A stretch of DNA of 64,000 nt from Marivivens geojensis (GTDB taxonomy: Bacteria; Pseudomonadota; Alphaproteobacteria; Rhodobacterales; Rhodobacteraceae). Location: NCBI RefSeq assembly GCF_023540835.1, contig NZ_JALKCU010000003.1:124001-188000 (forward strand), given 5' to 3'. The position numbers were made by a program, and so were the translations under genes. Below are positions 54,036 to 63,270 of this stretch, piece by piece (within the stretch, counting starts at the first letter, position 1; every line of letters begins with the position of its first letter). The notes under the pieces were generated by a model, which was given only the letters and a program-made list of their open reading frames with translations, did no database searches and was not told the origin of the DNA.

Positions 54036-55646
54036 ATGGCCTCTTTGCGCCCGACTGATGCGTCTGTTTCGCGTCGTGATCTCTTAGCTCTTGTTGCAGG
54101 GCTGGTTCCTGCAACGCTCCTCGGGATGCCTGTTCCTACATACGCCCAAGAGGCGGATTTCGTTGCGGAGAATTCTGTTGCTGCTGTGCAGCAATTTTCG
54201 TTCGATCTTTTGTCGGAACAGATGCGCGAGCTCTCGCTTGGCGTGTATGAATCCCACCCTGTGACCGAAGGTTTCATCGACGGGTTGAATTACGACGACT
54301 ATCGGAAAATCCGTTTCAACGACAAAGCGGCGCGTTGGCAGGATGGCGGCTCAGATTTCCGACTCGCAGCGTTTCACATGGGTTGGCTGTTTCCCGAACC
54401 CGTTCGCATTTTCGAAGTTGCTAACGGTGTCGCGACCGAAATGGTCTTTTCGACCGATGATTTCGAATATCTCAACGATCTGAAAGACCGCGTTCCCGAT
54501 CACTATGCTTTGCCGGGTGTGGCGGGGTTCCGTTTGAATGCGCAACTGAACCGCCCCGATAAATGGGATGAAGTGGCTGCTTTCTTGGGGGCGTCCTATT
54601 TCCGCGCTCTGGGGCGTGGGTCGGCCTATGGACTGTCGGCGCGCGGTTTGGCGCTGAACACGGGCACGCAAAAGGGCGAAGAATTCCCGCGGTTCTCACG
54701 GTTCTACATGGAGCGTGATCAGAACGGTGGTCCGACCCTCACGATTTATGCCGCGCTAGAGAGCCCAAGCGTCACGGGTGCCTACCGCTTTGTTATTGAG
54801 CCGGGCGCTGAAACGCTCATGGATGTGACCTGCCGTCTCTATTTCCGTCAGGATGTGGTCGAGTTGGGCATTGCGCCGATGACATCGATGTTCTTGTTCT
54901 CCGAAAAGAACCGTGCGGGCTGGGATGATTACCGCCCGAACGTCCACGACAGCGATGGACTGCGGATCGAACGGGCGGATGGCAATGTGATCTGGCGACC
55001 GTTGAACAATCCGCCGCGCCTGACGGGTTCGTATTTTAGCGAAACCGCTCCGCGCAGTTTTGGTCTACATCAACGCGACCGCGATTTCGCGAGCTATCAG
55101 GATGTTGGTGCACGATATGAACGGCGTCCGTCTTTGAACGTGGAGCCTGTTGGTGACTGGGGCAAAGGCCATGTTCGGCTCGTCGAAATCCCGTCTGACC
55201 TCGAGGCGAACGACAATATCGTTGCCTATTGGATCCCCGAAGATCGCGCCGTTGCAGGTGATCATCGTGAATATTCGTATCGTTTGCGTTGGGGTGATCT
55301 GACCCAAAATGCTGGATCGGATTTGGCTTGGGTGTTTGAAACCCGTTCGGGCCATGGCGGCATTTCGGGCGTCGAGGCCGAAAAAGGCACCCGCAAATTT
55401 GTGATCGATTTCAAAGGTGGCTTGATGGCTGTTTTGGATGGCGAGGCAGAGATTGAGCCGGTGTTGAACGCCACGGGCGGCGAAATCTATGGTCATACCC
55501 TCGAGAAAATCAGCGGAACGGATATCTGGCGGTTGGTGATCGACGTGCGCGCGAATGCGGACGCCGTTGTCGAGCTCTCCGCTTATGTGAACGGATTTGA
55601 TCAACGTCTGACCGAAGTGTGGCTCTATCAATGGATCAACGCATAA
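54036..55646 (+). CDS. opgG: Periplasmic glucan biosynthesis protein OpgG (MdoG)
   Basis: OpgG acts in the periplasm to shape or branch the beta-glucan backbone of osmoregulated periplasmic glucans. The 536-residue protein starts with a Tat-type signal (VSRRDLLALVAGLVPATLLG) and cleavage near TYA-QE. Family blocks are FNDKAARWQDGGSDFRLAAF, RGSAYGLSARGLALNTG and SEKNRAGWDDYRPNVHDSDG. A Tat signal on OpgG/OpgD proteins is common. ATG 54036 was used; 54000 is also in frame, but neither has a strong ribosome site. It heads opgGIHC and overlaps opgI by one nucleotide. Confidence 0.94.
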   Translation: MASLRPTDASVSRRDLLALVAGLVPATLLGMPVPTYAQEADFVAENSVAAVQQFSFDLLSEQMRELSLGVYESHPVTEGFIDGLNYDDYRKIRFNDKAARWQDGGSDFRLAAFHMGWLFPEPVRIFEVANGVATEMVFSTDDFEYLNDLKDRVPDHYALPGVAGFRLNAQLNRPDKWDEVAAFLGASYFRALGRGSAYGLSARGLALNTGTQKGEEFPRFSRFYMERDQNGGPTLTIYAALESPSVTGAYRFVIEPGAETLMDVTCRLYFRQDVVELGIAPMTSMFLFSEKNRAGWDDYRPNVHDSDGLRIERADGNVIWRPLNNPPRLTGSYFSETAPRSFGLHQRDRDFASYQDVGARYERRPSLNVEPVGDWGKGHVRLVEIPSDLEANDNIVAYWIPEDRAVAGDHREYSYRLRWGDLTQNAGSDLAWVFETRSGHGGISGVEAEKGTRKFVIDFKGGLMAVLDGEAEIEPVLNATGGEIYGHTLEKISGTDIWRLVIDVRANADAVVELSAYVNGFDQRLTEVWLYQWINA

Positions 55647-55822
55647 TGGATCGTTCGATAGGACACTTTGCACCCTTGGAAGAGCGTTTGATGAGCGCGG
55701 CAGGCACCTTGCCCGATGCGCCGATGGCTATGCCTGAACAAGACCTCTCTACGCCGATTACATTCTCGGTTCGGGGCTGGTTGCGGGCTTTGACGCTGCT
55801 GCCGTCGCGGGCTGGTCAATAA
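55646..55822 (+). CDS. opgI: Small OPG biosynthesis protein OpgI
   Basis: A 58-residue protein, MDRSIGHFAPLEERLMSAAG through PDAPMAMPEQDLST, lies between opgG and opgH. It starts in the opgG stop (TAATG). From memory, the Rhodobacter sphaeroides operon has a third gene, opgI, in this place, and all of opgG, opgI and opgH were needed for backbone synthesis; this gene fits. The segment LPDAPMAMPEQ resembles the cytoplasmic N terminus of one-piece OpgH proteins. It ends with two stop codons (TAA TAG) and lies in the same frame as opgH, so the pair looks like an OpgH split by stops. Confidence 0.75.
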   Translation: MDRSIGHFAPLEERLMSAAGTLPDAPMAMPEQDLSTPITFSVRGWLRALTLLPSRAGQ

Positions 55823-55825
55823 TAG

Positions 55826-57613
55826 ATGGCACATCCCATCAGGGCAGCCGTTCGGGTGATGATCATCCGAACCATTGTGCTGTTGGCGGCTATTCTAGCG
55901 GCCTACGGTGGGTTTTCTCTGTTTTTTGAATTCGGAGCCGCAGACGGGATCGACGTGATGGATTTCGTCCGTTCTGGATTGATTTTCGCATCAACGTTCT
56001 GGCTGGCTTGGGGTGCGTTTACCGCGATTGCGGGGTTGTTCAGCCAACCCAAACCTCCCGCGCGACATGCGGGTTATTTCACCGAACGCACCGCCGTTGT
56101 GATCCCCGTCTATAACGAAGACCCCGTCGCCACCTATGCGCGGATTGCTGCGATGATGGCGTCGATTGATCAAACGGGGCAGGGCGATCGGTTCCACTTT
56201 GCCATCCTGTCGGATACGCGGGATGATGCGATTGCGGCGCGGGAACGTCTCTGGTTCGAGAGGTTGCTGCGCGAGACGGATGGAGACGGACGACTGTTCT
56301 ATCGCCGCCGCGTGAAAAACACGGGTCGCAAGGCGGGCAATATCGAGGACTTCATCAAACGCTCCGGGTCTGCCTATGAGTTCATGATCATCCTCGATGC
56401 CGATAGCCTGATGGAAGGCGACACCATGATCGAAATGGTGCGCCGCATGATCGCGACGCCCGATCTGGGGCTTTTGCAAACATTGCCGAATATCATTCAC
56501 GCGCGGTCCCGCTTTGGCCGCGTGATGCAGTTTGCGGCGACGTTCTATTCCCCCGTCTTTGCCCGTGGCTTGGCCTTGATGCAGGGCCGTACGGGTCCGT
56601 TTTGGGGGCATAATGCCATCGTGCGAACTCGTGCCTTTGCTCAGTGTTGCGCTCTGCCCGAATTGGCGGGGCGTCCTCCGTTTGGCGGGCATATCCTGTC
56701 GCATGACTATGTTGAGGCCGCATTGCTGGCTCGTGGTGGCTGGGTCGTGCGGGTCGATGATGATCTGGCGGGCAGTTATGAAGAAGGCCCAGAAAACATT
56801 GTCGATTTCGCGAAACGGGATCGCCGTTGGTGCCAAGGCAACCTGCAACACAGTCGTCTTTTGCTGGCGCGCGGCCTGAAACCATGGAGCCGCTTTGTCT
56901 TTCTCCAAGGTATCCTCGCCTATATCGCGCCCGTCTTTTGGCTGGCGTTTTTGACGGCTTCTATCGCGGCCCCTCTGTTCGCACCGCCGATTGATTACTT
57001 CCCCATCGAAAACTGGCCTTTCCCTGTTTTGCCCGTGTCGCAAGTGTCCAAGGCGCTGAGCCTCATGGTCGGCGTTGTTGGGCTGTTGTTCCTGCCCAAG
57101 GTGTTGATCGCGATCAAGGCTGGGTTCGACGGACGGGTCGTGGGCTTTGGCGGGATGCTACGAGCCGCTGCATCAACATTGGCCGAAGTAGCACTCTCGA
57201 CCCTCACAGCGCCCATATTCCTGATGTTCCAGACCCGCTCGGTGAGCCAAGTCCTGCGTGGTGCCGATGGCGGTTGGCCCGCGCAGAGCCGTGGCGATGG
57301 AAGCCTATCGTTCGGCGATGCGTGGTCGGCGAGCTATTGGATTGTTCTCACAGGCGCAGCGGTCATCGGAGCGGCGCAGATGCTCTCGCCTGCCTTGGTG
57401 CCGTGGTTGCTGCCCGTTGCCCTACCGATGGTGATCTCGCCCTTGCTGATCGCGTGGCTCTCACGTCCCGGTTTTCCAACGCTTTTCACCACCCCGACCG
57501 AGATCGCTGCAGCGCCGATCATGGTGATACAGGCCGATGTCCTATCGCGGTGGTCATCATCAGCAAGCGCAGAGGCGAACACCTCTGCCGATGCTGTCCC
57601 TTTCGCCGAATAA
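55826..57613 (+). CDS. opgH: Glucan biosynthesis glucosyltransferase OpgH (MdoH)
   Basis: OpgH polymerises glucose from UDP-glucose and carries the chain through the inner membrane. The 595-residue protein has two N-terminal helices (about 11-30 and 48-72) and a GT2 catalytic domain with TAVVIPVYNEDPVATYARI and ILDADSLMEGD. The R-x-x-R-W motif is in KRDRRWCQGNLQHSR (about 331), with four or more helices to the end. E. coli MdoH is longer because of its N-terminal extension, here represented by opgI. ATG 55826 follows the tandem stops of opgI with only a weak ribosome site, suggesting translational coupling. Confidence 0.95.
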   Translation: MAHPIRAAVRVMIIRTIVLLAAILAAYGGFSLFFEFGAADGIDVMDFVRSGLIFASTFWLAWGAFTAIAGLFSQPKPPARHAGYFTERTAVVIPVYNEDPVATYARIAAMMASIDQTGQGDRFHFAILSDTRDDAIAARERLWFERLLRETDGDGRLFYRRRVKNTGRKAGNIEDFIKRSGSAYEFMIILDADSLMEGDTMIEMVRRMIATPDLGLLQTLPNIIHARSRFGRVMQFAATFYSPVFARGLALMQGRTGPFWGHNAIVRTRAFAQCCALPELAGRPPFGGHILSHDYVEAALLARGGWVVRVDDDLAGSYEEGPENIVDFAKRDRRWCQGNLQHSRLLLARGLKPWSRFVFLQGILAYIAPVFWLAFLTASIAAPLFAPPIDYFPIENWPFPVLPVSQVSKALSLMVGVVGLLFLPKVLIAIKAGFDGRVVGFGGMLRAAASTLAEVALSTLTAPIFLMFQTRSVSQVLRGADGGWPAQSRGDGSLSFGDAWSASYWIVLTGAAVIGAAQMLSPALVPWLLPVALPMVISPLLIAWLSRPGFPTLFTTPTEIAAAPIMVIQADVLSRWSSSASAEANTSADAVPFAE

Positions 57614-57622
57614 GGCCCCGTT

Positions 57623-58750
57623 ATGACTCCCGAAAAACAACGCGATCCGCGCCTTGATGTGTTCCGTGGCCTCTGCCTTGTGATGATCTTCATCAACCAC
57701 GTGCCCGGTAACGTGCTCGAAGCCTTTACCAACCGAAATTTCGGGTTCTCTGACGCGGCTGAAGGGTTTGTGTTTATGTCCGGTGTCGCGGCGGGCCTCG
57801 CCTATTCCCTGGATTTCAAGGACAACTCGATGCGGCTTTGGACAGGGCTCGCGCGATTGTGGCGTAGGGCATGGACGCTTTATCAGGTGCATATTTTGAC
57901 GACCTTTGCAGCGGTTGCGGCTGCGGCCTCGGTTGCGCTGTGGATGGGGAATGGTGAGATCCTGTTCATCAACGCGATGAAGCACTTGTGGTATAACCCG
58001 CTAGAAACCTCGGTCGGGTTGATCCTCATGACCCATCAGTTCGGTTATGTGAATATTCTGCCGCTTTACCTCGTGCTGCTCTTTGTCTCGCCGATTGCGT
58101 TTTACTTCGCGTGGCGCGCGCCGCGGATCGTTCTATTGGCGTCCATCGCGCTGTGGTTCTCTGCCGCCATGTGGCGGATCAATCTGCCAAACTTCCCCAT
58201 GCAGGGTGGGTGGTTCTTTAACCCGTTTTCGTGGCAGCTCATCTTTGTGGTCGGCCTGTTAACTGGGGTCGATTATAAACAGGGGAAACGCTTTGTGCCT
58301 GTCACATGGTGGCTTTTGGTGCCTGCGATCTTCCTGTTGATCGTTGGGGTGCTCACGGTCCAAGTCCCTCCGTTCTCAAAGGTCTTTGGCCAAACGATGT
58401 GGCTCGCCAAAGAGACGTTCCACCTGCCGTGGTTCATCACCGCATTCGACAAAACCTTCCTGAGCGTCCCGCGCCTCTTGCACATCTTGGCGTTGGCCTA
58501 TGTGTTGTCTGCCTTCAGCGGTGTGCGTTGGCTCACAGGAACTAGGGCGATGGCACCATTTGCCCTTTTGGGGCGTCAGGCGCTGCCTGTGTTTGCCTTG
58601 GGATCGGTGCTTTGCATCTGGCTGCAGGGCGTGGGTCGCGTGCTGGGCGATAATGTGTGGACCGACCTGATGCTGGTCGGCGGTGGTCTCGTCGCGCAAT
58701 TTGCGCTGGCCGCGGCACGTCAGTATTGGCCGAAACCTACGACGGCATAA
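57623..58750 (+). CDS. opgC: OPG succinyltransferase OpgC
   Basis: OpgC is a membrane acyltransferase that adds succinyl groups to periplasmic glucans and makes them anionic. The 375-residue protein starts near RDPRLDVFRGLCLVMIFINH and has ten or so helices. The FSDAAEGFVFMSGVAAGLAY block near residue 42-61 defines the OpgC family. It lies 9 nt after opgH, the same order as in R. sphaeroides. It overlaps the convergent DUF1330 gene by 14 nt. Confidence 0.93.
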   Translation: MTPEKQRDPRLDVFRGLCLVMIFINHVPGNVLEAFTNRNFGFSDAAEGFVFMSGVAAGLAYSLDFKDNSMRLWTGLARLWRRAWTLYQVHILTTFAAVAAAASVALWMGNGEILFINAMKHLWYNPLETSVGLILMTHQFGYVNILPLYLVLLFVSPIAFYFAWRAPRIVLLASIALWFSAAMWRINLPNFPMQGGWFFNPFSWQLIFVVGLLTGVDYKQGKRFVPVTWWLLVPAIFLLIVGVLTVQVPPFSKVFGQTMWLAKETFHLPWFITAFDKTFLSVPRLLHILALAYVLSAFSGVRWLTGTRAMAPFALLGRQALPVFALGSVLCIWLQGVGRVLGDNVWTDLMLVGGGLVAQFALAAARQYWPKPTTA

Positions 58751-59036
58751 CGCCCTCAACGATGACCAAGTCCACCTCTGCCCCCGCGTCTCGCTGGGCG
58801 ACAGTGGCCTGATAGGCTTCACCGAAATAACAGGTCCTCGCCGCGTCGAGGGACGGAAATTCCACTACGACCGTCTGCGGCCTAGCGTTCCCTGCGCCTG
58901 TAACCTGTTCCCCAGCCAAAACACGGATCACACCGCCACCTGCTGTAATCGCGGGTGCGGCTGCCCGACGGTAGGCGGCGTAGAGGTCGGGATCAGTGAC
59001 GGTGACATGGGCCACCCAATAGGCTTTGGCGGTCAT
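58737..59036 (-). CDS. DUF1330 family protein
   Basis: The 99-residue protein is a small dimeric alpha/beta-barrel type: KAYWVAHVTVTDPDLYAAYR at the start and the ARPQTVVVEFPSLDAARTCY strand-helix block (about 51-70). No function is known beyond the fold. It overlaps the esterase gene upstream by 4 nt (ATGA) and opgC by 14 nt tail to tail. Confidence 0.93.
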   Translation of the reverse strand: MTAKAYWVAHVTVTDPDLYAAYRRAAAPAITAGGGVIRVLAGEQVTGAGNARPQTVVVEFPSLDAARTCYFGEAYQATVAQRDAGAEVDLVIVEGVMPS

Positions 59037-59692
59037 TGGGTCTGCTCGATCAGTTGAAGGACAGTGGGGCCGACTGCATCGACGATGAGCTCGACACCTT
59101 GGGCATTGGGGTGAACGCCGTCCGCTTGGATCAGGTCACGCGCAGCGGTCAGGTCGCCATCGGGATAGAGTGCGCTCAGAAAGCTGGGATAAAACAGCAC
59201 CCCATGCCGTGCGGCAAGGTCTGGATACAGCGTGTCAAAGGCCAGTTTGTAGTCGGGGCCGTAATTGTTCGGTGCTTCCATCCCGATCAATAGAACTGGA
59301 ACGCCTGCATCTTCTGCGGCGGTCAAAATCCCGTCGATATTGGCACGGCTCACCTCGGGGGGAATTCCACGGAGCAGGTCGTTGCCACCCAGCGCCACAA
59401 TCATCGCATCCACATCGGGCGTCAGGGTCCAGGCAACGCGGCTCAGTCCGCCTGCCGTTGTATCCCCAGACACACCTGCGTTCAGCACGGACACATCCAC
59501 GCCATGGTCGATCAGCCAACCCTCTAACTGCGGAACAAAGCCGTCCTCGGGGATCAGCCCGTAGCCTTGGGTTAGACTATCACCCAGTGCTGCAATAGTG
59601 ACCGTTTCGGCCTGAACAGCGCTTGCGCCGATCACAATTGCCGCAGCGATGTTGCAGGCACGGCGGAGCGACCCATATGTGTAGGAAAGCAT
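59033..59692 (-). CDS. tesA: SGNH-fold esterase/lysophospholipase, TesA type
   Basis: The 219-residue product has a signal peptide (about residues 1-29, cleavage near VQA-ET) and the four SGNH blocks: ALGDSLTQGYG, GVSGDTTAGG, ALGGNDLLRG and DGVHPNAQG. It is a periplasmic arylesterase or lysophospholipase. The start at 59692 was chosen because it gives the signal peptide; a much longer frame runs antisense into the ABC gene and is rejected. It is divergent from the ABC genes by 19 nt, the same tesA-ybbA-ybbP neighbourhood as in E. coli. Confidence 0.93.
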   Translation of the reverse strand: MLSYTYGSLRRACNIAAAIVIGASAVQAETVTIAALGDSLTQGYGLIPEDGFVPQLEGWLIDHGVDVSVLNAGVSGDTTAGGLSRVAWTLTPDVDAMIVALGGNDLLRGIPPEVSRANIDGILTAAEDAGVPVLLIGMEAPNNYGPDYKLAFDTLYPDLAARHGVLFYPSFLSALYPDGDLTAARDLIQADGVHPNAQGVELIVDAVGPTVLQLIEQTQ

Positions 59693-59711
59693 TGAACGGA
59701 AAGCCCTCTTT

Positions 59712-60392
59712 ATGACCAAACCAGCATTGTCCCTATTAGATGTATCCCTGTCATTGATGGGCAATGCTGGACCAGTGGATATTTTGCACGACATTACGCT
59801 GGACGTGGCGCAGGGACAAACCTTGGGGCTTGTCGGGCCAAGCGGGTCGGGCAAATCTTCACTCCTCATGTTGATGGGCGGGCTAGAAACCGCCACGGGG
59901 GGGCGGATCACGGCGCTGGGCACGGATATCACCCGCATGGGCGAAGACCCTCTGGCGCGGTTCCGCAGGGACAATATGGGGGTTGTGTTCCAATCCTTCC
60001 ACCTCATTCCCACCATGACCGCCTTAGAAAACGTCGCGACCCCGCTAGAGCTGGCAGGTGTCAGCGATGCCTTTGATCGGGCCGAGGCGGAATTGGCGGC
60101 GGTTGGTCTAGCGTCTCGGGCTGATCATTACCCTTCGCAAATGTCGGGTGGCGAACAACAGCGCGTGGCACTAGCCCGCGCGTCCGTTTCACGGCCCAAG
60201 CTGCTGTTGGCCGACGAACCTACGGGTAATCTGGACGAAACCAATGGTGCGGCGATCATTGACCTGTTGTTCGGACTTCGTGATCGGCATGGAGCGACGC
60301 TGGTGATGGTGACGCATTCGAACGACCTTGCGGCGCGGTGTGATCGCGTGGTGCGCCTTCGGGATGGTCGTATCGACGGATCCGCCGCATGA
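59712..60392 (+). CDS. ABC transporter ATP-binding protein (LolD/YbbA type)
   Basis: The 226-residue ATPase has Walker A GLVGPSGSGKSSLLMLMGG (about residues 37-55), a Q-loop in VFQSFHLIPTMTALENV, signature SGGEQQRVALARA (about 138-150), Walker B LLLADEPTGNLDE and the switch His in VTHSNDL. It belongs to the MacB/LolD group that extracts substrates from membranes. It overlaps the permease gene by 4 nt (ATGA). The promoter must lie in the 19-bp gap to tesA or inside tesA. Confidence 0.94.
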   Translation: MTKPALSLLDVSLSLMGNAGPVDILHDITLDVAQGQTLGLVGPSGSGKSSLLMLMGGLETATGGRITALGTDITRMGEDPLARFRRDNMGVVFQSFHLIPTMTALENVATPLELAGVSDAFDRAEAELAAVGLASRADHYPSQMSGGEQQRVALARASVSRPKLLLADEPTGNLDETNGAAIIDLLFGLRDRHGATLVMVTHSNDLAARCDRVVRLRDGRIDGSAA

Positions 60393-62911
60393 GCCTGTCA
60401 TTGTCCTATCGGTTCGCTCGCCGTGAACTGCGCGGTGGTCTGCGTGGGTTCCGCATTTTCCTTGCCTGTTTGGCGCTGGGCGTCATGGCGATTGCCGCTG
60501 TTGGCACGGTTCGATCCTCGATCACCGCAGGGTTAGAGCGCGAAAGCGCGGCGCTCTTGGGTGGGGATGCAGAAGTCGGACTGACTTACCGTTTCGCTTC
60601 TGAAGCAGAACGCGCGTGGATGGAGAGCATCGCGGACACCGTTTCAGAGACGGTCGATTTCCGATCCATGCTCGTTGTGACCCGCGACACGGTCGAACGC
60701 GGGCTGACGCAGGTCATGGCCGTGGACTCGGCCTATCCGTTAATCGGGTCAGTGACGCTGGACCCTGCGATGCCACTGGATGCGGCGCTTGCGGGCGTGG
60801 ATGGCACGCCCGGTATTGTGGTAGAACGCGTGCTCGCCGAACGGATGGGCGTAGTTGCGGGCGACACTGTCCGCCTGGGAACCCAAGATTTCGTGCTCAC
60901 CGCGATTCTCGCAAAATACCCTGACAACGCGGCTGGCGGGTTCGGGCTTGGACCGCGGTCGATTGTGTTGACGCGTGACCTCGCGAACTCTGGCCTCTTG
61001 GCGGCGGGGACGTTGATGGACACGAACTACCGCCTCAAATTGCCTGAGGGCTCCGACCTCGCAGCGCTGGAACAGGTGGCCCAAGAGCGGTTTCGTGACA
61101 CTGGGATGAGGTGGCGCGATAGCCGTGATGGGGCGCGGGGCGTAGAACGTTTTGTCGATCGCCTCGGGTCGTTCTTGGTTTTGGTTGGGTTGTCAGGTTT
61201 GGCTGTGGGTGGTGTCGGTGTGTCGGCTGCTGTGCGGTCCTATCTAACGGGCAAGACCGAAGTCATCGCAACCCTGAAAACCCTAGGCGCCACACGACGG
61301 GTTATCTTTCAGACTTACTTTATCCAGATCGGCATTCTGACGCTGTTCGGCGTTGGTTTGGGCATCCTCATGGGCGCTCTGATCCCGCTCTTGTTCGCGC
61401 CCATGATCGCGGCGCAACTGCCTATCCCTGTCGAATTTGCCGTCTATCCCCGCCCCCTGATCGAAGCTGGCATCTACGGTCTGATCACGGCAGCGCTCTT
61501 TACCCTCTGGCCGCTGGCGCGGTCCGAGGAAGTCCGCGCCGCCACCCTGTTCCGCGATGCAAGCGGCGCGGGCACAACCCTTCCTGCCGCCCGCTATATC
61601 GCGATCACGGTGCTTTTGGTTGCGTTGCTCATCGGGTTGGCGATTTGGTTTACGGGCACCGTGCGTTTGACCATCTGGACTGCTGGCGGGATCGCCTTTG
61701 CGCTGGGCCTTTTGGTGCTTTCGGCCCAAGGCGTTCGCGCCTTAGCCCGAAGGTTCCGACGTGCCGCGCGGGGTCGCCCGACCCTACGACTGGCGTTGGC
61801 CTCAATTGGTGCCAAAGGGGGCGAGGCGACCTCGGTCGTGTTATCCCTCGGCCTCGGTTTGTCGGTTCTCGCAGCGGTCGGGCAAATCGACGGTAACCTT
61901 CGTGCGGCGATCTCGGATGAATTGCCCGACGTCGCGCCATCCTATTTCTTTGTCGACATCCAGCCCGATCAGATTGACGGATTCCGCGCGCGTTTGGACG
62001 CCGATCCAGCGGTCAAAGACTATGAAGCCGCACCGATGTTGCGCGGGATTGTCACTCGCATCAACGGGGTAAAGGCCACGGATGTGGTCGATCACTGGGT
62101 CGTGCGTGGCGACCGCGGCTTGACCTATGGCGATACGCCACCCGATGGCACGACCGTGACCGAAGGCACATGGTGGCCAGAGGGTTACGATGGTCCGCCG
62201 CAGGTCAGCTTTGCCGCCGAAGAAGCTGCTGAGATGGGCCTCACCCTTGGAGATGAGGTGACTGTAAACATCCTTGGCCGTGACATCACCGCGACCATCA
62301 CTAGCTTCCGTGAAGTGGACTTTAGCAACGCAGGTATGGGCTTTGTCATGACGTTGAATCCCGCGGCCATCGCAGGTGCGCCGCATAGCTGGATCAGCAC
62401 GGTTTACGCCCAACCCGAAGCCGAAGCCGCGATCCTGCGTGACCTCGCCAATAGCTATCCTAATATCACCGCGATCCGTGTGCGTGATGCCATTGATCAA
62501 GTCATGGTCGTCGTCGCAGGTATCGCTGCAGCCACCCGATATGGCGCGCTCGCCACACTGGTCACTGGGTTCCTCGTGCTGATCGGCGCTGCTGCCTCGG
62601 GCGAACGGGCGCGGGTATTTGAATCGGCGGTCCTAAAAACGCTTGGCGCAGATCGGCGGTTGATCCTGCGTAGTTTCGCGCTCCGCTCGGTCCTCTTGGG
62701 ATTGGCGGCTGGGATTGTCGCGTTGATCGCTGGGATCGCAGGCGGTTGGGCTGTGACGACCTTTGTGATGGAGACGAGCTTTGCTCCGATCTGGTCCAAC
62801 GCTGCGCTGATCGTTCTGGGCGGTATGGGAACCACTTTGCTCGCAGGTTTGGCCTTTGCTCTGCGCCCCTTAGCGGCCAAGCCCGCGCGGGTGTTGCGTG
62901 CCCGCGAATGA
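60389..62911 (+). CDS. ABC transporter permease, FtsX/YbbP type
   Basis: The 840-residue permease has the first helix at about residues 20-42, a large periplasmic domain, and then helix groups near 260-430, 465-490 and 720-830. This is the duplicated FtsX layout of YbbP proteins (E. coli 804 residues). It carries SYLTGKTEVIATLKTLGATR (about 287-306) and AVLKTLGADRRLILRSF (about 746), the coupling-helix segments of each half. With the ATPase and divergent tesA it forms the conserved tesA-ybbAP group; the substrate is unknown. Confidence 0.93.
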   Translation: MSLSLSYRFARRELRGGLRGFRIFLACLALGVMAIAAVGTVRSSITAGLERESAALLGGDAEVGLTYRFASEAERAWMESIADTVSETVDFRSMLVVTRDTVERGLTQVMAVDSAYPLIGSVTLDPAMPLDAALAGVDGTPGIVVERVLAERMGVVAGDTVRLGTQDFVLTAILAKYPDNAAGGFGLGPRSIVLTRDLANSGLLAAGTLMDTNYRLKLPEGSDLAALEQVAQERFRDTGMRWRDSRDGARGVERFVDRLGSFLVLVGLSGLAVGGVGVSAAVRSYLTGKTEVIATLKTLGATRRVIFQTYFIQIGILTLFGVGLGILMGALIPLLFAPMIAAQLPIPVEFAVYPRPLIEAGIYGLITAALFTLWPLARSEEVRAATLFRDASGAGTTLPAARYIAITVLLVALLIGLAIWFTGTVRLTIWTAGGIAFALGLLVLSAQGVRALARRFRRAARGRPTLRLALASIGAKGGEATSVVLSLGLGLSVLAAVGQIDGNLRAAISDELPDVAPSYFFVDIQPDQIDGFRARLDADPAVKDYEAAPMLRGIVTRINGVKATDVVDHWVVRGDRGLTYGDTPPDGTTVTEGTWWPEGYDGPPQVSFAAEEAAEMGLTLGDEVTVNILGRDITATITSFREVDFSNAGMGFVMTLNPAAIAGAPHSWISTVYAQPEAEAAILRDLANSYPNITAIRVRDAIDQVMVVVAGIAAATRYGALATLVTGFLVLIGAAASGERARVFESAVLKTLGADRRLILRSFALRSVLLGLAAGIVALIAGIAGGWAVTTFVMETSFAPIWSNAALIVLGGMGTTLLAGLAFALRPLAAKPARVLRARE

Positions 62912-62927
62912 TCCGGCGTACGGTCGA

Positions 62928-62943
62928 TTGAACTGGGATTAAC
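62928..62943 (+). promoter_or_regulatory. CtrA-like site upstream of the spike gene
   Basis: TTGA-ACTGGGA-TTAAC differs by one base from the CtrA full site TTAA-N7-TTAAC. It lies 62 bp before the ATG at 63005. CtrA controls gene-transfer-agent genes in Rhodobacter capsulatus; use here is inferred. Confidence 0.4.
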
Positions 62944-62961
62944 GCGGCATTGTTATTGTGT

Positions 62962-62992
62962 CTGTCAACAGGGCGAATTTGCCCGCTGACAG
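62962..62992 (+). repeat. Two-part hairpin before the spike base gene
   Basis: CTGTCA pairs with TGACAG outside GGGC-GAATTT-GCCC. It ends just before the ACGGAGTAACC ribosome site of the next gene. Confidence 0.45.
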
Positions 62993-63004
62993 AACGGAGT
63001 AACC

Positions 63005-63268
63005 ATGTCGAACCCATTTCAGAACCGCACGTTGTCCCTCTCTGGTCCGGCGCGTGACATCGTGCCAGTAACGCCCGCTGATGGCGTTGAATTGGCGGAC
63101 GTTGCGGTCGCGCTCTACGTCGAAACGGGTGGTGTGTTGGTCGTGAAGACCGTCGCGGACATGATCAGGACTGTGACGGTTGGCGATAAGTCGATCTTGC
63201 CCGTGGGGATCAAAGAGGTCCACGCGACGGGGACAACGGCCACGGGCATCCATGGCTATGTGGTCTGA
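63005..63268 (+). CDS. Gene-transfer-agent spike base protein (RCAP_Rcc01079 family)
   Basis: The 87-residue protein reads MSNPFQNRTLSLSGPARDIV, then ALYVETGGVLVVKT (about residues 38-51), and the C-terminal KEVHATGTTATGIHGYVV. It matches what I remember of the spike base family named after R. capsulatus rcc01079, a head-spike component of the gene transfer agent that helps the particle bind the recipient capsule. CGGAGTAACC precedes the ATG. The next gene starts 2 nt after its stop and is fibre-like, as in rcc01079-rcc01080. No other GTA gene lies within the window. Confidence 0.82.
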   Translation: MSNPFQNRTLSLSGPARDIVPVTPADGVELADVAVALYVETGGVLVVKTVADMIRTVTVGDKSILPVGIKEVHATGTTATGIHGYVV

Positions 63269-63270
63269 TT

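Noticed and set aside
59693-60016. N-terminal extension of the esterase into the ABC gene
   Set aside because: It would be antisense to the ATPase start and would hide the signal peptide that begins at 59692.
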